This document shows positions 59,600 through 64,000 of a DNA stretch of 64,000 nucleotides, piece after piece. The DNA lies in assembly GCA_025642075.2 (NCBI GenBank), contig JAODUO010001756.1, positions 1 through 64,000 on the forward strand. Direction: 5' to 3'. The stretch comes from Ridgeia piscesae. Taxonomy: Eukaryota > Annelida > Polychaeta > Sabellida > Siboglinidae. Position numbers and translations under genes: made by a program. The notes beneath the pieces are model-generated. The model was not told where the DNA came from and did no database searches. It saw nothing but the letters and a program-made list of their open reading frames with translations. The stretch's first letter is position 1, and every line of letters starts with the position of its first letter.

Positions 59600-62500
59600 C
59601 AAAAATCACTACCTCAGTGTAGAAGCATGTCTTGAAAAATGCAGAACAGACTCAGAAATTTTATTGTCATAATACATGAGACTAAGGCTTAAACAAATAA
59701 CAGCAATTGAGCAAATCAAGAAGGTGACAGAAAATAAGGCTATAAAGGGCCACTAATTATTGACATTTTAGATGAGCGTAATGTTATAATTTCAGTGCTA
59801 ATGGTTGAGTGTAGCATTTTCACATAAAGCATTGTGCAAATATTGGAATTTTTTTCTTTCCTATAACTTTAAGTTATGTCCTATCAAAAACATGTAATAT
59901 TCCATTGAAATTCAATGAATAAAATTTCAGACCATTTTCCAAATTTTCATGGAAATGCCCTGATATTAGTTAGGGACCATCTCTTAATAATGGCATGCAT
60001 CACTGGTTTCATTGTGGGGGGACATATTCGTATGTTTTCTATAGCATTTCACATCGTGTTCTCCCAAAAACATTTGCATTCTCACCAGGGTTGGGTTCAA
60101 TTCCATTCAGTCAGTTCCAATTCCCACTCCAATTCATTGCAATTCCAAGTCACCAACTAAACGAGCCTTTAATTCTCAACATGTACCCAAAACTAGTGTG
60201 ACAAACAATGATGGTCTTGTTGACTCGATTATACACCTTTTATTTACTGATAATTTTACCAAGCCCTATTCACATGAACACCTTTTAGTTCATCTGTTAA
60301 CCACTGCACGCTAATATATTACGCGTCTCTTTATTTTAACTTATATAAACAATATACACTGTGTTTTATATATTATATCATGCCACTGTATGTATTGTTG
60401 CTATTTATCTAATTTTATCAGGTTTTTATTCTTCACCATGTGACTTTTATATGTGAATGTACGTATGAATATGTATGTAATGTTTCTTCTCCGGCAACGG
60501 AGGCTGAATAAATAAATTAAATTATTCAATTTTTTCAATTCCAATTAAATTTCTTTCAATTCAGTTTTTTTCCAATTCCATCTATAATCATCCAATCCCA
60601 ATTCCCGCTCAAATTCACATAACAAAAGGTAACCATAAAATGTCATGATTAATGTGCATACAGGGGTGTGATACAGTGTGTTATGTATTGATGTATTTAT
60701 ATAACTATATAATCACTATTTTGGCTAGGAAAAGTTACAGGAAATAAGGTCATAAAATATTTTTTTTGAAACACTAGATCAGCACATTAAAATGGTTTTG
60801 ACTCACTGACACGTAGCATAATGAACCATGAAGAAATAAGATAAACAACTCAAAATGTTTCAATGCATCAACCAGTGTCTAAACGTCAATACAGGCAAGC
60901 TGTTACAAACTGAAGGAGTAGCTAGGAAGAACATATAGAACCACTGAGTGGCTATTGGGTAGTACTGGTTGGGTAAAATATAATTTTATATTTTTATTTT
61001 ATAACATTTATACAAATGATGGTTGTCACATTCTGTTTATAATCTGCAAATGTTGTCAGTCTTCACTGGGCTTATGTTTGCATTGATAATTTTTGGACTT
61101 TAACTGGTTACACTTTGGACAGTTTGGGAATATCCTGGCTTCATTGTGGTAGCCCTAGTATTTGCTTAGCAAGTGATACTGGGAAAGTGTGATTGTTATC
61201 TGGACAATGTCAGTGGTTCTATGAAGCTGTCCCCAGCCAGCACTCATTTACACAAGGCAGTAGATTGTCTTTCCATTCAGCAATTTCATCCACTGATTAA
61301 TTCCTGGGTAATGGTTGACCAGGAGCTTCATTGCCAAACTTTTCTTGATCAATAAACACCATTGCCTGCACAGCAATACTCCCAACTGTGTAAAATATCG
61401 TAGCATCATAAAAATATCAGATGCTCAATTCCTTTTCATTCAGTTCCAATTCAATTCAAACTCTTTCAGTTCCAATTCAATTCAAAATCTTTCAATTGAA
61501 TTGATAAATTCCAATTCTTTTTTAACCCATTAGAACTCAGCCGATTTTACCGTGAAGCCTGTGCCTTCTCAAATATTTGACCTAGATGTTTTAAAATATT
61601 GCTTGCACCATTGTCTTTGCTTTAGCACCTTTATTATTCAATTCTCGCAATTGCATGTTCTAGAAAATAAAAGTACCTACACAGTGGTGTCAAAACTGTT
61701 GTAACTTTAAAATATGTTGACCATTTCTTGATTGACAATTTTTTGATTAACAAAATACTTTGTTGCTGTGTAACTTTTTTATGCTTGGCTTTTTACTGCT
61801 ACAAGTTGGGTTTATTTAAAAGAACATTAAATTATCTACATACTGGTATATAATTTGTTATAATATGTTACAAATTTTAGCTGTCAACCTCCTGGCTGGA
61901 GGACATTTTAAAATGTCCAAAAACTACTGCTGTTAAATTTTTGAAAACGCGGTAAATATTTTGAGAAAGGAAGTATCCAAAATAGCCACAATTTAATGTT
62001 ATATGTCTAGACAGGTGTCGCATTTATTTCATATCTTAATCACTAGATGCAACCACGTAAACCAAATTCAAACGCAATGCTGTATTCGCTGACCGGTTAT
62101 GGCCGACCTGAGGAGATTCGGGGTGACTGTCAATGCCCGACTTGAGTGCTAATCGGTTAATTGACCCCAGCCATGATTTTCATCGCTGTTTGTAATGATG
62201 CTCACTTCAAAGAAGTGTGGGTAGTCTGTGACCAAATGTGAATGGTTTTGTGATGTCGCCTGCATTTGTTAATCATGAATGGTCAGTATCAAACAGTGAC
62301 ATTTTGAGGTGGCCCCTTAGTACATTTGAATTCCAATATGAGCGCACAGCAACATGTTCTGTTGTCATACACGTGTGACAGGTCACACAAAACATGCTTC
62401 AGTCAGTACAGTCTGCTGTACTCCTTGTTTTGTTGCTGATATATGCCCAGATACAATTTGGCTAGTTATAGAAATAAACTTACAATCAATAACAATTTCT

Positions 62501-62807
62501 TGGTATTTTAAATGAAATCTCTCTGAATTTCACCATTTGAGTCATCCACTGAAATTAAGAAAATTGCTGATTGGTCAGAAATATGTTCCATGGAATGAAT
62601 GAACATAAAATAGGTAAGCAATGTCCGAGAGAAGACGTACTTAAAATAATGACTCACAACGAGCATACTAATATAGCTAACAGATGTCCAATCTGTTTTA
62701 TAAATGCTCCATTTGGTTTCCTTGAAAAGTAGTTATTGTTATTATGATTATTCTCAATAGATGTTTGGATGTATGTAGTATGTTCACCAGGTCTAACTTT
62801 GTTGCAG
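59600..62807. other. Intergenic stretch with CAATTCCAATTC-type repeats
   Basis: Short CAATTCCAATTC-like arrays at 60088-60165, 60527-60622 and 61418-61525. The sequence around 60490-60530 (GGCAACGGAGGCTGAATAAA) looks like the 3' end of a short retroelement. No exon was recognised. Confidence 0.45.
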
Positions 62808-63313
62808 GTTTCTCACGATCACATCATCATGTCTACACTGGCATCTTCCACAATAGAATGCCAATAGCAAAGCCGTACCTGCTACTGGATGACGTTAACA
62901 GCGAACTAAACTCTCCGCTTCTCTCTCATGAAGACATGGATTCCGATGAAGATGTCCTTGTCAACTCAGTGCATGTCGGTGGCGCGTCGCATCTAAGCAC
63001 CACTGACTTGGGTGAAACCACCTTCAGCACCACCCACAAAATAACAGGGGCAAAGACTGTGCACAAGAACGGTAGCAAGGGTGTCCAAACTAACGATGCA
63101 GTTACAAACTCACAGACCGCAGCCCCATCTGGTGACACTGTGGTCGTCGTGCCAGATGTGCGGAGACAGATATCAGAGGAAGAAGTAACTTTTTTTAATC
63201 GTTACGATGTTGAAACGGAGGAGACAATGAAGTGTATTGTAACCAGTGTAATGTTTATTGTAATCATTGCAGCGATCGTCATTGTTGCATTTGTTGTGAA
63301 TCCACAGGTGTGA
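62808..63313 (+). CDS. Unrecognised acidic protein with one C-terminal transmembrane segment
   Basis: A frame opens after a good acceptor (TTGTTGCAG, 62799-62807). The first in-frame ATG is at 62858, giving 151 residues. The N-terminal part is polar and acidic (PLLSHEDMDSDEDVLVN) and Ser/Thr-rich. A charged stretch (RRQISEEEVTFFNRYDVETE) precedes one hydrophobic helix near the C-terminus (IVTSVMFIVIIAAIVIVAFV), followed by only a few residues. That topology fits a tail-anchored or type II membrane protein. A GTGTGA just before the stop could instead be a splice donor. No family was recognised. Codon usage and the clean acceptor favour a real last exon. Confidence 0.55.
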
Positions 63314-64000
63314 TATGTTGACATGTCATCCTGGATGGAAGAGATGTGACAACCAGTCACAACCATGTTTTCACTTTGTAAACCAAGGTTTAAATGTACG
63401 GTGGTCATTTCTTATTTATCTCCAGCTCCTGTGCTTATGTTATTCCCAGAGATTGTTCTGGTGAGTGAAACAATTGCAATTAGATTACAGTTTAACAAAA
63501 TATTTTGTAACAACAATCATGCAACACAGTCAACGTTTCGGCAATGAAGTGACTCAAATTGTTCTGTCGTAAGCAATGACAGTCCTGGTGAGCTACTGTG
63601 AGCCTCATAACAGAAACATGTTAGACCTCATAACAGAAACATGAACACATGTTTGTCTGTGTCCATAGATGTGTTGTACACACAAGGACTGATGCAGCGG
63701 CGTAGACATATTGCCTGGGTCTTGCACGTAACAGGGCACAACTTCTCTCCCTGCTTTTTATCAACTGGTTCACAAATGTGCGCCATAACCAGGGGTGGAC
63801 CCAAAGAGGGTGGTCTACAGAGGCGCAAAAACCTCCAGCTGCACACCTTGACGCTCGCCAAATATTGTCCACTCCGTCGTCACGCTCTGTCACTGCTGTC
63901 ACATTGCCCTGTCAGATCATGCCATTGGAAGATGGGAGAGCACAGCGCTGTTGAAAGATGGTCACTGCCCACTGTCTACACATTGGGGGGGGGTTATGAA
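63314..64000. other. Right end of window, nothing certain
   Basis: A minus-strand cysteine-containing open frame (63628-63861) is present but has no start context or splice support. No repeat was recognised. Confidence 0.4.

Noticed and set aside
63621..63902. Cysteine-rich minus-strand frame resembling a small secreted peptide
   Set aside because: No signal peptide, start context or splice sites, and two overlapping frames share it. Cysteine spacing alone is not enough.

Overview
This is a stretch of animal nuclear DNA. It is AT-rich, with long introns, GT-AG splice sites, many (AT)n/(GT)n microsatellites and many decayed retrotransposons and DNA transposons. The mix of CR1/RTE-like LINEs, a pogo relic carrying a PHD-like finger, and short terminal-inverted-repeat elements suggests a marine lophotrochozoan, most likely a mollusc. 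The species cannot be named from the sequence. No rRNA gene, functional tRNA gene, CRISPR array or prokaryotic operon was seen.

Three protein-coding genes could be assembled exon by exon with matching splice phases. (1) 3345-17741 (+) is the 3' part of a polycystin-1-family gene: PLAT domain, membrane segments, polycystin extracellular domain, pore region and a serine-rich C-terminal repeat tail, in six exons. Its N-terminal half lies left of the window or was not recognised. (2) 30662-35875 (+) is a complete REC114-like meiotic recombination gene in six exons, 226 residues, with every intron in phase 0. (3) 53824-40399 (-) is a complete PDIA4/ERp72-like protein disulfide isomerase in eleven exons, 644 residues, ending in KEEL. 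Its third active site is CDVS instead of CGHC. A fourth, unrecognised gene or exon (62808-63313, +) encodes an acidic protein ending in one transmembrane segment.

The rest is mostly mobile DNA. LINE relics lie at 9.7-10.3, 10.4-11.5, 18.3-21.9 (nearly full length, minus strand, with an SGNH-esterase ORF, endonuclease and reverse transcriptase), 21.9-22.6, 26.3-27.0, 37.1-38.6 and 57.0-57.3 kb. DNA-transposon relics are hAT (5.7-6.1 kb) and pogo/Tigger (25.2-25.7 kb). Short inverted-repeat elements lie at 28.6-29.15, 29.3-29.85, 31.3, 32.35-32.9, 43.8-44.4, 46.8-47.8 and 56.0-56.4 kb. A tRNA-derived SINE-like sequence sits in PDIA4 intron 1.

The most unusual signal is a pair of roughly 2-kb regions, 49.48-51.38 kb (inside PDIA4 intron 2) and 57.51-59.60 kb (intergenic). 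Each carries many copies of its own short motif, GTAATTCCGTTAC or GTGACTCGCGTTAC, clustered at both ends. The two motifs are variants of one another. The second region encloses a broken basic ORF. A third, related-looking motif (CCCGTTATAGCTAC) is repeated at 55.28-55.39 kb. This may be an undescribed family of mobile elements with self-specific repeated binding sites.
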